In this document: piece after piece, positions 50,505 to 59,337 of the stretch | Numbering within the stretch: position 1 is the first letter of the stretch | How the letters are laid out: every line of letters begins with the position of its first letter | Assembly: GCA_009377395.1 (NCBI GenBank) | Contig: WHUB01000014.1 | Coordinates: 1 to 64,000 of the forward strand | Length of the DNA stretch: 64,000 bases | DNA from: Actinophytocola sp. | GTDB taxonomy: Bacteria > Actinomycetota > Actinomycetes > Mycobacteriales > Pseudonocardiaceae | Direction of reading: 5' to 3' | Notes under the pieces: model-generated | Databases searched by the model: none | What the model was told of the DNA's origin: nothing | Seen by the model: only the letters and a program-made list of their open reading frames with translations | Position numbers and translations under genes: made by a program

Positions 50505-51833
50505 ATGACGGCTACGACCACTTCTGCCCGCCTCCGCACCGAGGTTCCGGGTCCCGCATCGCATGCGCTGCAGCAGCGGCGCGCGGCGGCCGTTGCCGTC
50601 GGGGTCGGCTCGGTGCTGCCGGCGTACATCACGTCGGCCAGCGGTGGCCTGCTCACCGACGCCGACGGCAACACGCTGATCGATCTCGGCTCCGGCATCG
50701 CCGTGACCAACGTCGGCCATGCCGCGCCCGCGGTCGTGGACCGGGTGCGGGAGCAGGCCGCGCGGTTCACCCACACCTGCTTCATGGTCACGCCGTACGA
50801 GGGCTACGTCGAGGTGTGCGAGACACTGAACCAGGTCACGCCGGGCGGGCACGAGAAGCGGTCGGTGCTGTTCAACTCCGGCGCCGAGGCGGTGGAGAAC
50901 GCGGTGAAGATCGCCCGCGTCGCCACCGGGCGGCAGGCCGTGGTGGTGTTCGACCACGCCTACCACGGCCGCACCAACCTGACCATGGCGCTCACCGCGA
51001 AGTCGGTGCCGTACAAGCACGGCTTCGGGCCGTTCGCGCCCGAGGTGTACCGGGTTCCGGGCTCGTACCCGTTCCACGATGGTCAGAGCGGCGAGCAGGC
51101 GGCCGCCTCGGCGATCGACCGGATCGAGAAGCAGCTCGGCGCGGACTCGGTCGCCGCCGTGGTGATCGAGCCGGTCCAGGGCGAGGGCGGGTTCATCGCG
51201 CCGGCGCCGGGGTTCCTGCCCGCGCTGTCGCGCTGGTGCACGGCCAACGGCGTGGTGTTCGTCGCCGACGAGGTGCAGACCGGCTTCTGCCGCACGGGTG
51301 ACTGGTTCGCCAGCGAGCACGAAGACGTGGTGCCCGACCTGGTCGCCATCGCGAAGGGCATCGCGGGCGGGCTGCCGCTGGCCGCCGTCACCGGGCGGGC
51401 GGAGCTGATGGACGCGGTGCCGCCCGGCGGGCTCGGCGGCACCTACGGCGGCAACCCGATCGCCTGCGCGGCCGCGCTCGGCGCGATCGAGACCATGTGC
51501 GCGGAGGATCTCGCCGGTGCGGCGCGGTCGATCGGCGACATGGTGCTTCCCCGGCTGGGTTCGGTGGCCGCCGAGACCGGCGTGATCGGTGACGTGCGAG
51601 GCCGGGGCGCGATGCTGGCGGCTGAGTTCGTCCGGCCCGGCACCCGCGAGCCCGACCCGGACATCACCAAGCGCGTCGCCGCCGCCTGTCATGCGGCCGG
51701 GGTGGTGGTGCTGACCTGTGGCACCTACGGCAATGTGGTGCGGCTGCTGCCGCCGCTGACGTTGCCCGCCGACCTGCTCGACGAGGGCCTGTCGGTGCTG
51801 GAGACAGCGATCAGAGAGGAGGCGGGCCGATGA
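50505..51833 (+). CDS. gabT: Class III aminotransferase, probable 4-aminobutyrate transaminase
   Basis: A 442-residue PLP enzyme that would transfer the amino group of GABA to 2-oxoglutarate, giving succinate semialdehyde. LIDLGSGIAVTNVGHAAPAV, FNSGAEAVENAVKIAR, DHAYHGRTN, VFVADEVQTGFCRTG (D255) and VAIAKGIAGGLPLAAV (Schiff-base K284) are all present. The next gene encodes an aldehyde dehydrogenase with a 4-bp overlap (ATGA), fitting the GABA shunt. Related omega-amino acids cannot be excluded. The start at 50505 was chosen over the ATG at 50493 because GAAGAG lies between. Confidence 0.85.
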   Translation: MTATTTSARLRTEVPGPASHALQQRRAAAVAVGVGSVLPAYITSASGGLLTDADGNTLIDLGSGIAVTNVGHAAPAVVDRVREQAARFTHTCFMVTPYEGYVEVCETLNQVTPGGHEKRSVLFNSGAEAVENAVKIARVATGRQAVVVFDHAYHGRTNLTMALTAKSVPYKHGFGPFAPEVYRVPGSYPFHDGQSGEQAAASAIDRIEKQLGADSVAAVVIEPVQGEGGFIAPAPGFLPALSRWCTANGVVFVADEVQTGFCRTGDWFASEHEDVVPDLVAIAKGIAGGLPLAAVTGRAELMDAVPPGGLGGTYGGNPIACAAALGAIETMCAEDLAGAARSIGDMVLPRLGSVAAETGVIGDVRGRGAMLAAEFVRPGTREPDPDITKRVAAACHAAGVVVLTCGTYGNVVRLLPPLTLPADLLDEGLSVLETAIREEAGR

Positions 51834-53257
51834 GCACTCCGTTCTGGGTCGCGGGCAAGCCCGTGACGAGCGGCGACACCGCCGTGGTCTACCACTCGTA
51901 CGACGGCAGCGAGGCTGGTGTCCACTGTGTTCCGTCCGCATCAGACGTCGAGACGGCGGTGCAGGCCGCGCACGACGCCCGCACCGAGACGGCCGCGCTG
52001 CCCGCGCACGCGCGAGCGGCGGCGCTCGACCACGTCTCGCGGGCGCTGACCGAGCGCGCCGAGGACTTCGCGCAGCTGATCACCGCCGAGTCGGCCAAGC
52101 CGATCGCCTGGGCCCGCGCCGAGGTGGGCCGGGCGGCGTCGACCTTCCGCTGGGCGGCCGAGGAGGCGCGGCGGTTCTCCGGGGAGCTGCAACGGCTCGA
52201 CACCGACCCCGGCGCGACCGGGCGGATCGCGCTGGTGCGGCGGGTGCCGCGCGGGCCGGTGCTCGGCATCACGCCGTTCAACTTCCCGCTGAACCTGGTG
52301 GCGCACAAGGTCGCGCCCGCGCTGGCGGTGGGCGCGCCGATCGTGCTCAAGCCCGCGCCGACGACGCCGCTGACCGCGCTGGCGCTGGGCGAGATCCTGG
52401 CCGAGACCGACCTGCCCGCCGGTAGCTGGTCGATCCTGCCGGTCGGCAACGACGTCGCCGCCGAGCTGGTGACCGATTCCCGGCTGCCGGTGGTGTCGTT
52501 CACCGGCTCGGTGCCGGTGGGCTGGCGGATCAGGGATTCGGTGCCACGCAAGCACGTCGCGCTCGAGCTGGGCGGCAACGCCGCGGTGATCGTGTGCCCC
52601 GATTGGACGGATCTGGACTTCGCGGCCAAACGGATCGCGACGTTCGCGATGTACCAGGCGGGCCAGTCGTGCATCGCAGTGCAGCGGGTGTACGCGCACA
52701 CCGACGTCATAGAGGAGCTGATCGAGCGGGTGGTGACGGAGGTGGGCGCGCTTGGCACCGGTGACCCGCGCTCGCCGCACACGCAGGTCGGGCCGTTGAT
52801 CGACGTGGCGGCGGCCGAGCGGGTCGAGTCTTGGGTGGACGATGCCATCGCCGCAGGCGCCAGGCGGCGTCTCGGCGGCAGGCGCGAGGGCGCGACGGTG
52901 GAGCCGACCGTGCTGACCCACGTGCCGGAGAGCGCCTCGGTGATGGCCGACGAGGTATTCGGGCCGGTGGTGTGCGTCAACCCGGTCGGTTCGGTCGACG
53001 AGGCGCTGCGGCGTGTCAACGACTCCCGGTTCGGCCTGCAGACCGGGGTCTTCACCCGCGACCTGCCGACGGCATTCGAGGCGTCGGCGACGCTGGACGT
53101 CGGCGGCGTCGTGGTGGGCGACGTGCCGAGCTTCCGGGCGGACCAGATGCCCTACGGCGGGGTGAAGGACTCCGGCGTCGGCCGGGAGGGACCGGCGGCG
53201 GCGATGGCCGACCTCACCGAGGAGCGCGTCACCATCCTGACGGGGCTGCGGCTGTAG
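51830..53257 (+). CDS. gabD: Aldehyde dehydrogenase, probable succinate semialdehyde dehydrogenase
   Basis: A 475-residue NAD(P)-dependent enzyme. GPVLGITPFNFPLNLVAHKVAPALAVGAPIVLKPA (142-176), FTGSVPVG, the general-base E246 in LELGGNA and the nucleophile C281 in AGQSCIAVQRV are all in place. The C-terminal MPYGGVKDSGVGREGP is typical. Coupling to the aminotransferase by ATGA overlap points to oxidation of the semialdehyde produced there. The exact aldehyde is inferred from the neighbour. Confidence 0.84.
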   Translation: MSTPFWVAGKPVTSGDTAVVYHSYDGSEAGVHCVPSASDVETAVQAAHDARTETAALPAHARAAALDHVSRALTERAEDFAQLITAESAKPIAWARAEVGRAASTFRWAAEEARRFSGELQRLDTDPGATGRIALVRRVPRGPVLGITPFNFPLNLVAHKVAPALAVGAPIVLKPAPTTPLTALALGEILAETDLPAGSWSILPVGNDVAAELVTDSRLPVVSFTGSVPVGWRIRDSVPRKHVALELGGNAAVIVCPDWTDLDFAAKRIATFAMYQAGQSCIAVQRVYAHTDVIEELIERVVTEVGALGTGDPRSPHTQVGPLIDVAAAERVESWVDDAIAAGARRRLGGRREGATVEPTVLTHVPESASVMADEVFGPVVCVNPVGSVDEALRRVNDSRFGLQTGVFTRDLPTAFEASATLDVGGVVVGDVPSFRADQMPYGGVKDSGVGREGPAAAMADLTEERVTILTGLRL

Positions 53258-53270
53258 GTGCAATTTGGTG

Positions 53271-53283
53271 AAACATTTGTTTT
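53271..53283 (+). promoter_or_regulatory. Operator AAAC-N4-GTTTT before the M81 peptidase gene
   Basis: AAACATTTGTTTT lies 11 bp before the ATG in a strongly AT-rich stretch that stands out from the GC-rich surroundings. AAAC and GTTT form an inverted repeat with 4-bp spacer. The same pattern, AAACGCTCGTTTT, lies before the SMP-30 gene at 54801-54813. No Shine-Dalgarno precedes the M81 ATG, so the mRNA may be leaderless. Confidence 0.6.
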
Positions 53284-53294
53284 ACTAATTGTTC

Positions 53295-54791
53295 ATGCGG
53301 ATTGCGACCCTCGGTCTTTTCCATGAGGCCAACACCTTTTCCCCGATCAAGGCCGATCGCGCGCTCTACGCCGACGGCGGCGTGCTACGCGGGGAGGAGA
53401 TCGTCCGCGAACACGGCGGCGCCGAGACCACCATGGGCGGGTTCCTGGCAGCGGGCGGGTGGCCGGACGTCGAGGTCGAGCCGTTGCTGTTCGCCTTCGT
53501 CAATCCGATCGGCCCCATTGTCAGGGACGTCTTCGACGAGCTTCTTTCGGACATGCTCGATGGCCTCGCGAAACACGGCCCGCGGGATGCCGTGCTGCTG
53601 GCGCTGCACGGGGCGGCCGTCGCCGAGCACGTGGCCGACGCCGACGGCGAGATCGCGACGCGGGTGCGAGAGCTCGTCGGGCCGGACGTGGTGATCGGCG
53701 CGACCTTCGACCTCCACGCCAACCTGTCTCCCCGACTGATCGATGCCCTCGACGTGGCCACCGTATTCCAGACCAACCCGCACGTCGACGCCCACCGGCA
53801 GGCACTCAAGTGCGCCGACATCGTGGTGCGCGCCGTCCGGGGCGAGATCCGGCCGCAGTCGGCGCTGGTGCCGCTGCCGCTGGTCGTCAACATCACCCGC
53901 CAGGACACGTCGGAACAGCCGATGGCCGATCTGATGGCCACCGCCGCCACCATCGCCGATCGCCCTGGCATGCTCGACGCCAGTGTGGTGCAGGGCTTCC
54001 CGTACGCCGACGTGCCGCAGATGGGCATGTCGGCGCTCGCGGCCCACGACGGGGACGCCACCGTGGCCACCAAGACCGCCACCGAGCTGGCCGACGCGAT
54101 CTGGGCGGTCCGCGACCACCTGCAGGCACAAGGGCTCACCGTCGATGAGGCCCTCGACGCCACCGCCCGCGAGCCGGCCGGCACCGTCGTGCTTCTCGAC
54201 GTCGGCGACAACATCGGCGGCGGCGCCCCCGGGGACTCCACCGTGCTGCTGGCCGCCGCGCAACAGCGGGGTATGGGTTCGTTCCTGCAGACATTGTGGG
54301 ACCCCGACACCGTCCGTCACTGCGTCACGGCGGGCACCGGAGCCACCGTGCGCACCACCGTCGGCGCCAGACACGCGCACTCACCAGGGCATCCGGTCCA
54401 GGTCACAGGCACAGTCCGGCTCATCGCCGACGGCCGGTTCGAGGACACCACCCCCACCCATTGCGGGTTCCGGTTCTTCGACATGGGCCGCACAGCAGTG
54501 CTGGACACCACGGACAGGCACACACTGGTACTCACGTCCAAGCAGGTCCTGAACTCGAGCCTGCAACAACACCGCTGCCTCGGCATCGAACCCGCCGATT
54601 ACCACGTCGTCGTCGCCAAGGGCGTCAACTCGCCCCGCGCCGCGTACGGACGTATCGCCACGCGAATGCTCGTCGTCGACACCGACGGCATCACCGCCAT
54701 GGGAATCGACCGCTTCCACTACCACCACCGCAGAAAGCCGCTCTATCCGTTCGAGCAAAGCGGCGTTGACAGTACATATTCACCCACTTAG
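53295..54791 (+). CDS. M81-family (MlrC-like) metallopeptidase
   Basis: A 498-residue protein. MRIATLGLFHEANTFSP (1-17), DAVLLALHGAAVAEHVADADGE, GATFDLHANLSPRL and NPHVDAHRQA are the family marks, with His/Asp residues that bind zinc in microcystinase MlrC. The C-terminal MlrC_C domain has LLDVGDNIGGGAPGDST and SKQVLNSSLQQHRCLGIEPADYHVVVAKGVNSPRAAY. The family cleaves linear or cyclic peptide-like amides. ATG at 53295; a TTG two codons upstream is less likely. It leads a set with SMP-30, SDR and amidase genes. Confidence 0.88.
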   Translation: MRIATLGLFHEANTFSPIKADRALYADGGVLRGEEIVREHGGAETTMGGFLAAGGWPDVEVEPLLFAFVNPIGPIVRDVFDELLSDMLDGLAKHGPRDAVLLALHGAAVAEHVADADGEIATRVRELVGPDVVIGATFDLHANLSPRLIDALDVATVFQTNPHVDAHRQALKCADIVVRAVRGEIRPQSALVPLPLVVNITRQDTSEQPMADLMATAATIADRPGMLDASVVQGFPYADVPQMGMSALAAHDGDATVATKTATELADAIWAVRDHLQAQGLTVDEALDATAREPAGTVVLLDVGDNIGGGAPGDSTVLLAAAQQRGMGSFLQTLWDPDTVRHCVTAGTGATVRTTVGARHAHSPGHPVQVTGTVRLIADGRFEDTTPTHCGFRFFDMGRTAVLDTTDRHTLVLTSKQVLNSSLQQHRCLGIEPADYHVVVAKGVNSPRAAYGRIATRMLVVDTDGITAMGIDRFHYHHRRKPLYPFEQSGVDSTYSPT

Positions 54792-54800
54792 ATTTCTTCA

Positions 54801-54813
54801 AAACGCTCGTTTT
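54801..54813 (+). promoter_or_regulatory. Second operator AAAC-N4-GTTTT before the SMP-30 gene
   Basis: AAACGCTCGTTTT, 46 bp upstream of the ATG, matches the site at 53271-53283 in all fixed positions. With the preceding A it is AAAACG-CT-CGTTTT, an inverted repeat with 6-bp arms. Two copies in the two short AT-rich gaps of one gene set suggest one regulator, whose gene is not in the window. Confidence 0.6.
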
Positions 54814-54859
54814 TCTGAACGGTTTCCGCGCAGGGCGGCAACGCCGGATTGGAACATCG

Positions 54860-55732
54860 ATGAGCGGCACCTCGTCCACACTCCGGCTCACGGCGACGCC
54901 GGTGAACGACACCGCCGCCGAGCTGAGCGAGTCACCGCTCTGGAACGGGGATGCGGGGCTGCGGTGGCTGGACGTCCCCGGACGCCGACTTCTCACCCTC
55001 ACCCCGGACGGCACGGAATCGATCGTCACCCTCTCCGAGACCGTGACCGCAATGGAGCCCGGCCCCGGCGACACACTGCTCGCCGTGACGCAGACGGGGT
55101 TCGGGATGCTTGATCCGGCGACTGGTCAGGTCACGGAGCGCGTCCGGGCGCTGCGTGACGAGACCGTCTCGATGAACGACGGCGCGATCGACGCCAGCGG
55201 CGCGTGCTGGGCTGGCTCAGCGGTGCGCGACGGCAGCCGGCGAGGGGCGCTCTACCGCTACGACGGCACCGACGTCACCACCCACCTCACGAGGCTCGGG
55301 ATGTCGAACGGTCTCGACTGGTCGCCGGACGCCGATGTGCTCTACCACGTCGACACCAGCGCGGGCACGCTCACCGCATGGGAGTGCGATGTCGAGTCGG
55401 GAACACTGGGCGAAGGTCGGGTGTGGTGTTCCATCCCTGCCGGCATCGGTCTGCCGGACGGCCTGACGGTCGACGCCGACGGCGACATCTGGCTTGCCAT
55501 CTGGGGACGGAGCGAGATCTGGCGCATCGACGCGAAGACCGGGCACACCACGGGGATCGTCCACGTTCCCACCCGGTTCCCGACCAGCTGTGTCTTCGGC
55601 GGCGACTCTTTGTCGACGCTGTTCATCACGACCGCCGCCCACGAGAACGCGCCGGGCGGCGGGCTGCTGTACGCGGTGGAAGTGCCCGCCAAGGGCCGCC
55701 TGCCGTACAGCTTCGCAGGAGGACTGCGATGA
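54860..55732 (+). CDS. SMP-30/gluconolactonase-like six-bladed propeller hydrolase
   Basis: A 290-residue protein. LSESPLWNGDAGLRWLDVPGRRLLTLTPDG (24-53), ETVSMNDGAIDASGACWAGSA with the metal-binding N/D, GLDWSPDADVLYHVDTSAGTLTAWECD and LPDGLTVDADGDIWLAIWG are the repeat motifs of SMP-30 lactonases. The metal ligands E (SESP), N and D are present. It would open a lactone or hydrolyse a similar ester. The stop overlaps the SDR ATG by 4 bp. Confidence 0.87.
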   Translation: MSGTSSTLRLTATPVNDTAAELSESPLWNGDAGLRWLDVPGRRLLTLTPDGTESIVTLSETVTAMEPGPGDTLLAVTQTGFGMLDPATGQVTERVRALRDETVSMNDGAIDASGACWAGSAVRDGSRRGALYRYDGTDVTTHLTRLGMSNGLDWSPDADVLYHVDTSAGTLTAWECDVESGTLGEGRVWCSIPAGIGLPDGLTVDADGDIWLAIWGRSEIWRIDAKTGHTTGIVHVPTRFPTSCVFGGDSLSTLFITTAAHENAPGGGLLYAVEVPAKGRLPYSFAGGLR

Positions 55733-56487
55733 CACGGCAGGTCGCCCTGGTCACCGGGGCGTCGCGCGGCATCGGCGCCGCAACGGCACGCCGCCTCGCC
55801 GCCGACGGCATGGCGGTGGCCATCAACAGTTGTCCGGACGAGTCGATGCTGTCGGCCGCCAAACACGTCGCCGCTGAGATCGAGCAGGCAGGCGGGCATG
55901 CGGCCGTCTACCCTGCCGACATCAGCGACGCGGGCGCCGTGGACGAGCTCTTCTCTCAGTGCGAGACCGAACTGGGACACGTCACGTCCCTCGTCCTGAA
56001 CGCGGCGGCCACCGCACGCGTCCCGTGGGCCGCGATCACCGAGGGAGACTGGGACAGACTCGCGGCCGTGAACCTCAAGGGCGCGTTCCTGTGCTGCCGT
56101 CGTGCCTTCGGGGACGCGGGAGATCGGCGTGCCGATGGCATTGTCACGATCAGCAGTGTGCTCGCGCGACTTGGCGCTCCGAACGCATTGCACTATGCCA
56201 CGACCAAGGCGGGCATCCTCGGCTTCACCCGATCGCTCGCACGGGAGTTGGGGGAACGTGGCATCCGGGTGAACTGCGTGGTTCCCGGGGCCATCCGGAC
56301 GGAGGAAGAGCTGGAAGCGTTTCCCGACCAGGAGACGGCCCGCTCCTATCTCTTCGACCGGCAGATCCTGCAACGCCGGGGCCTGGCCGACGACGTCGCC
56401 GGCGTCGTCAGCTTTCTGCTCGGGCCGGACAGCGGGTTCATCACCGGTCAGGCGGTGTGTGTCGACGGCGGCTGGCTGCCGCTGTGA
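55729..56487 (+). CDS. SDR-family oxidoreductase (3-oxoacyl-ACP reductase-like)
   Basis: A 252-residue classical SDR. TGASRGIG (9-16), NAAA (about 91), the serine in IVTISSVLARLG and YATTKAGILGFTRSLA (the catalytic Tyr-x-x-x-Lys) are intact. FITGQAVCVDGGWLPL ends the protein. It would oxidise or reduce a hydroxyl/keto group on the compound handled by the neighbouring lactonase and amidase. ATG in the ATGA overlap with the SMP-30 gene. Confidence 0.9.
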   Translation: MTRQVALVTGASRGIGAATARRLAADGMAVAINSCPDESMLSAAKHVAAEIEQAGGHAAVYPADISDAGAVDELFSQCETELGHVTSLVLNAAATARVPWAAITEGDWDRLAAVNLKGAFLCCRRAFGDAGDRRADGIVTISSVLARLGAPNALHYATTKAGILGFTRSLARELGERGIRVNCVVPGAIRTEEELEAFPDQETARSYLFDRQILQRRGLADDVAGVVSFLLGPDSGFITGQAVCVDGGWLPL

Positions 56488-56520
56488 CCGCGCATCCTCA
56501 GGTCACTTCGTCCCTTGACG

Positions 56521-56567
56521 CGCCGTTGCCTGGCGGCGAGAGTCGATCTCGGACCGAGGCAACGGCG
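56521..56567 (+). repeat. Long inverted repeat / nested hairpin before the amidase gene
   Basis: CGCCGTTGCCT (56521-56531) and AGGCAACGGCG (56557-56567) are perfect 11-bp arms. The 25-nt interval contains a second stem, CGAGA/TCTCG. The structure ends 16 nt before the amidase ATG, whose Shine-Dalgarno GGGGAG lies just after it. It lies in the 96-bp gap after the SDR gene. Possible roles are an mRNA processing or attenuation structure, or a DNA operator. Confidence 0.6.
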
Positions 56568-56583
56568 GCCGGGGAGAACGCGC

Positions 56584-57999
56584 ATGACGGACTTGACCTT
56601 GCAGACCGCCCGCGAGCTGCATGACCAGCTCACGTCACAGCAGGTCTCCGCCCGGGAACTGCTCGATGCTCATGCGCGTCGCCACGAAGCCGTCCACGAC
56701 AGCATCAATGCCGTCATCGCCACCGACTGGGACTGCGCCCAGGCCGAGGCCAAGGCCGTCGACGACGCCCGCGCGCGCGGTGAGCAGCTCGGCCCACTCG
56801 CCGGGCTCCCCATGACCGTCAAGGACGGCTACGACGTCGACGGCATGCCAGCGGTCGCCGGCAACCCCGCCTTCGCCGACCGGCCGAAGCACTGCGACGA
56901 CGCCGAGCTCGTCGCGAGGCTCCGCGCGGCGGGCGCCGTCATCTGGGGCAAGACGAATGTCCCGGTCATGCTGGGCGACTTCCAGAGCTACAACCCCGTC
57001 TTCGGCACCACGCGCAACCCCTACGATCCCACTCGCACGCCCGGCGGATCCTCCGGCGGCGCGGCAGCCGCCCTCGCCGCAGGCGTCACCCCGCTCGAGC
57101 TCGGCTCCGACATCGGCGGCTCGCTGCGGCACCCCGCGAACTGGTGCGGCGTCTACTCACTCAAGCCCACCTGGAACGTGCTCTCCATGCGCGGCCACAT
57201 CCCGCCACCACCGGGACGTCACGTCGAGCAGGACCTCGGCGTGGCAGGCCCCATGGCACGCACCGCCGACGACCTGCGGCTGCTGTACACCGTCCTGCAC
57301 GGCGACGACACACAACCACGCCGCGACGTCAAGGGCGCACACATCGCGCTCTGGCTGGACGAACCCGGCTTCCCGCTGTCGCACGACGTCCGCAACGCCG
57401 TCGAACACGCCGCCGACCAGCTACGCAAGCAAGGCGCGCACGTCGAGCCCGCCCGGCTACCGTTCAGCACCGACGAGCTGCTGCGCAACTACCTCGCCCT
57501 GCTCTACCCCATCATCGGCAGCGGCCTGCCCACCGCCGTCTACGACAAACTCGCCAAGGCCCGCGACGCCGCAGCGGACACCCTCGACCCGTACGGCATG
57601 GCGGCGATGGCCGTGCACTCCACCGCCTCCTACCGCGACGTCGCCCGCGCGCAGGCCGACCGGCAGGCTCTCAAGGACACCTTCGCGCGGTGGTTCGCCC
57701 AGTGGGACGCCATCCTCGCGCCGATCTCGGCGATCCCCGCCATGACGCACCGGCAGGACGGCCCGCTGCCGGAGCGCACCATCGAGGTCGACGGCACCGA
57801 CGTCGCGTACACGCACCTGTTCGACTGGATCTCGCTCGCCACGAACCTGCACCTGCCCGCCGTGGCAGCACCGGTCACCAAAACGGCGACCGGGCTGCCG
57901 ATCGGCGTGCAGCTCATCGGCGGCTGGCACCAGGAACACTCCCTCATCGACCTCGCCGAGACCCTCGAACGCGAGACCGGCGGCTTCAGCGCGCCGTAA
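56584..57999 (+). CDS. Amidase signature family enzyme
   Basis: A 471-residue amidase. The Ser-cisSer-Lys triad can be followed: K in MTVKDGYDVDG (near 80), the GGSSGGAAAALAAGVTPLELGSDIGGSLRHPAN block (about 156-188) with cis-Ser and nucleophile Ser. The C-terminal HLPAVAAPVTKTATGLPIGVQLIGG is normal. It would hydrolyse a small amide, giving an acid and ammonia or an amine. Start at 56584 with GGGGAGAACGC before it. With the M81 peptidase, lactonase and SDR it suggests stepwise breakdown of an amide- or lactam-containing compound. Confidence 0.9.
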   Translation: MTDLTLQTARELHDQLTSQQVSARELLDAHARRHEAVHDSINAVIATDWDCAQAEAKAVDDARARGEQLGPLAGLPMTVKDGYDVDGMPAVAGNPAFADRPKHCDDAELVARLRAAGAVIWGKTNVPVMLGDFQSYNPVFGTTRNPYDPTRTPGGSSGGAAAALAAGVTPLELGSDIGGSLRHPANWCGVYSLKPTWNVLSMRGHIPPPPGRHVEQDLGVAGPMARTADDLRLLYTVLHGDDTQPRRDVKGAHIALWLDEPGFPLSHDVRNAVEHAADQLRKQGAHVEPARLPFSTDELLRNYLALLYPIIGSGLPTAVYDKLAKARDAAADTLDPYGMAAMAVHSTASYRDVARAQADRQALKDTFARWFAQWDAILAPISAIPAMTHRQDGPLPERTIEVDGTDVAYTHLFDWISLATNLHLPAVAAPVTKTATGLPIGVQLIGGWHQEHSLIDLAETLERETGGFSAP

Positions 58000-58004
58000 C
58001 TGCG

Positions 58005-59237
58005 TCAGAACCCGGCGACGTTGACCAGCATCTCCTGAATGCCGTCACGGTCCTCGGACGGGAAGGTCCAGTCCGTCGTACCCGCGTTCTGCAGCGCCCG
58101 CTTGACCTGCTCCGGACTCGCCGCCGGGTTGTTCGCCTGGTACAGCGCCGCCGCACCCGCCGCGTGCGGGCTGGCCATCGACGTGCCGGAGAGGGTCTCG
58201 TAGCCTCCGCCGAGCGAGGTCGACTCGATGCACACCCCGGGCGCGATCACGTCGATGTCGTCGCCGTAGTTGGAGAAGTCGGCGAAGGTGTCGTCCACAT
58301 CGTCACGGCAGGTCGGCGCGGCGCGCCCGCCTGGCTGCCCGTCGAAGTCGGCGAGCGCGCTGACCGTGATCACCTCGTCGTAGGCGGCCGGCACGGTCTC
58401 CCTGGCGTCCGCCGAGTCGTTCCCGGCGGCCACGACGAACGTCACCCCGGCGTCGACCGCGTTGCAGATCGCGGCGTGCTGAGCGTCATTGTTGTCCTCG
58501 CCGCAGTTGCCGTCGTCGCTGCCGCTGCCACCGAGGCTCATGTTCGCGACCTCGATCTCGTCGGAGTGCGCCGCGACGTAGTCGATACCGCAGATGACGT
58601 CCGACGTCAGGCCCATGCCGAGTGCGTTGAGCACCTTCACCGGCCAGATCCGCGCGCCTGGCGCCATGCCGACGACACCACTGGCGTCATCCAGCGCGCC
58701 GATGGTGCCCGCAACGTGTGTGCCGTGACCGTTCTCGTCCTCCGGGCTCAGCGAGAGCGTCGAACAGTTCTTCGCGCCCTCCTCGTACACGTTCAGGTCC
58801 GGGTGGTCCATGTCGGCGCCGGTGTCGATGACGGCGACGTCGACGTCGACTCGCTCGTCGGAACCGTCGATGGCCGCGGTCGGGCTCTGCTCGGCGTCGG
58901 TGCGGTCGATGCCGGTCGGCATGGTCTGCGTGGCCCGGACCGGCGTGTCGGCCTGGATGTAGTCGACGGCCGGGTAGGTCGCGAGCCGGTCGCGAGCCGC
59001 GTCGGTCAGCTGCGCCGAGTATCCGCTCAACGCCGAACCGTAGACGTGACCGACGATCCCGCCGAGTGCTCCGACCTGCTGCTGCGCCACCGACGCCGCG
59101 TCCACACCGTCCTCGAGCACCACGATGTAGCTGCCCAGCTCGCTGCCGAGCGTCTCGGCCGTCGCCGTCTGCGTCGAGACCACTGACGCGCCCGCCATCG
59201 CGCACGCGGCCAGCATGACCCCGAACTTCCTTCTCAT
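58005..59237 (-). CDS. Secreted S8 (subtilisin-like) serine protease
   Basis: A 410-residue preproenzyme. Residues 1-27 are a signal peptide (MRRKFGVMLAACAMAG). Residues 36-100 form an I9-type inhibitor propeptide (SYIVVLED through YIQADTPV). The catalytic triad is D138 (AVIDTGADMDHPD), H171 (NGHGTHVAGT) and S353 (SGTSMASPHAAG), with the oxyanion Asn in AAGND. Cysteines at 158, 216, 245 and further on suggest disulfides. The start at 59237 has GGGAGACGAAAAG upstream. Extracellular proteolysis. Confidence 0.93.
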   Translation of the reverse strand: MRRKFGVMLAACAMAGASVVSTQTATAETLGSELGSYIVVLEDGVDAASVAQQQVGALGGIVGHVYGSALSGYSAQLTDAARDRLATYPAVDYIQADTPVRATQTMPTGIDRTDAEQSPTAAIDGSDERVDVDVAVIDTGADMDHPDLNVYEEGAKNCSTLSLSPEDENGHGTHVAGTIGALDDASGVVGMAPGARIWPVKVLNALGMGLTSDVICGIDYVAAHSDEIEVANMSLGGSGSDDGNCGEDNNDAQHAAICNAVDAGVTFVVAAGNDSADARETVPAAYDEVITVSALADFDGQPGGRAAPTCRDDVDDTFADFSNYGDDIDVIAPGVCIESTSLGGGYETLSGTSMASPHAAGAAALYQANNPAASPEQVKRALQNAGTTDWTFPSEDRDGIQEMLVNVAGF

Positions 59238-59321
59238 CTTTTCGTCTCCCATTGCGCCGACTGACTTGGCTGGTCAACGCGGGAAGTGATCACGGGAAAC
59301 GGAAAGAGCCGAACTAGACGC

Positions 59322-59335
59322 CACTCGGCCGAGTG
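59322..59335. repeat. 14-bp perfect palindrome between decarboxylase and protease genes
   Basis: CACTCGGCCGAGTG is fully self-complementary and lies 2 bp past the stop codon of the decarboxylase gene on the minus strand. It could fold as a short GC hairpin in the 3' end of that mRNA or be a binding site in the protease promoter region. No T-tract is present. Confidence 0.45.
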
Positions 59336-59337
59336 CG

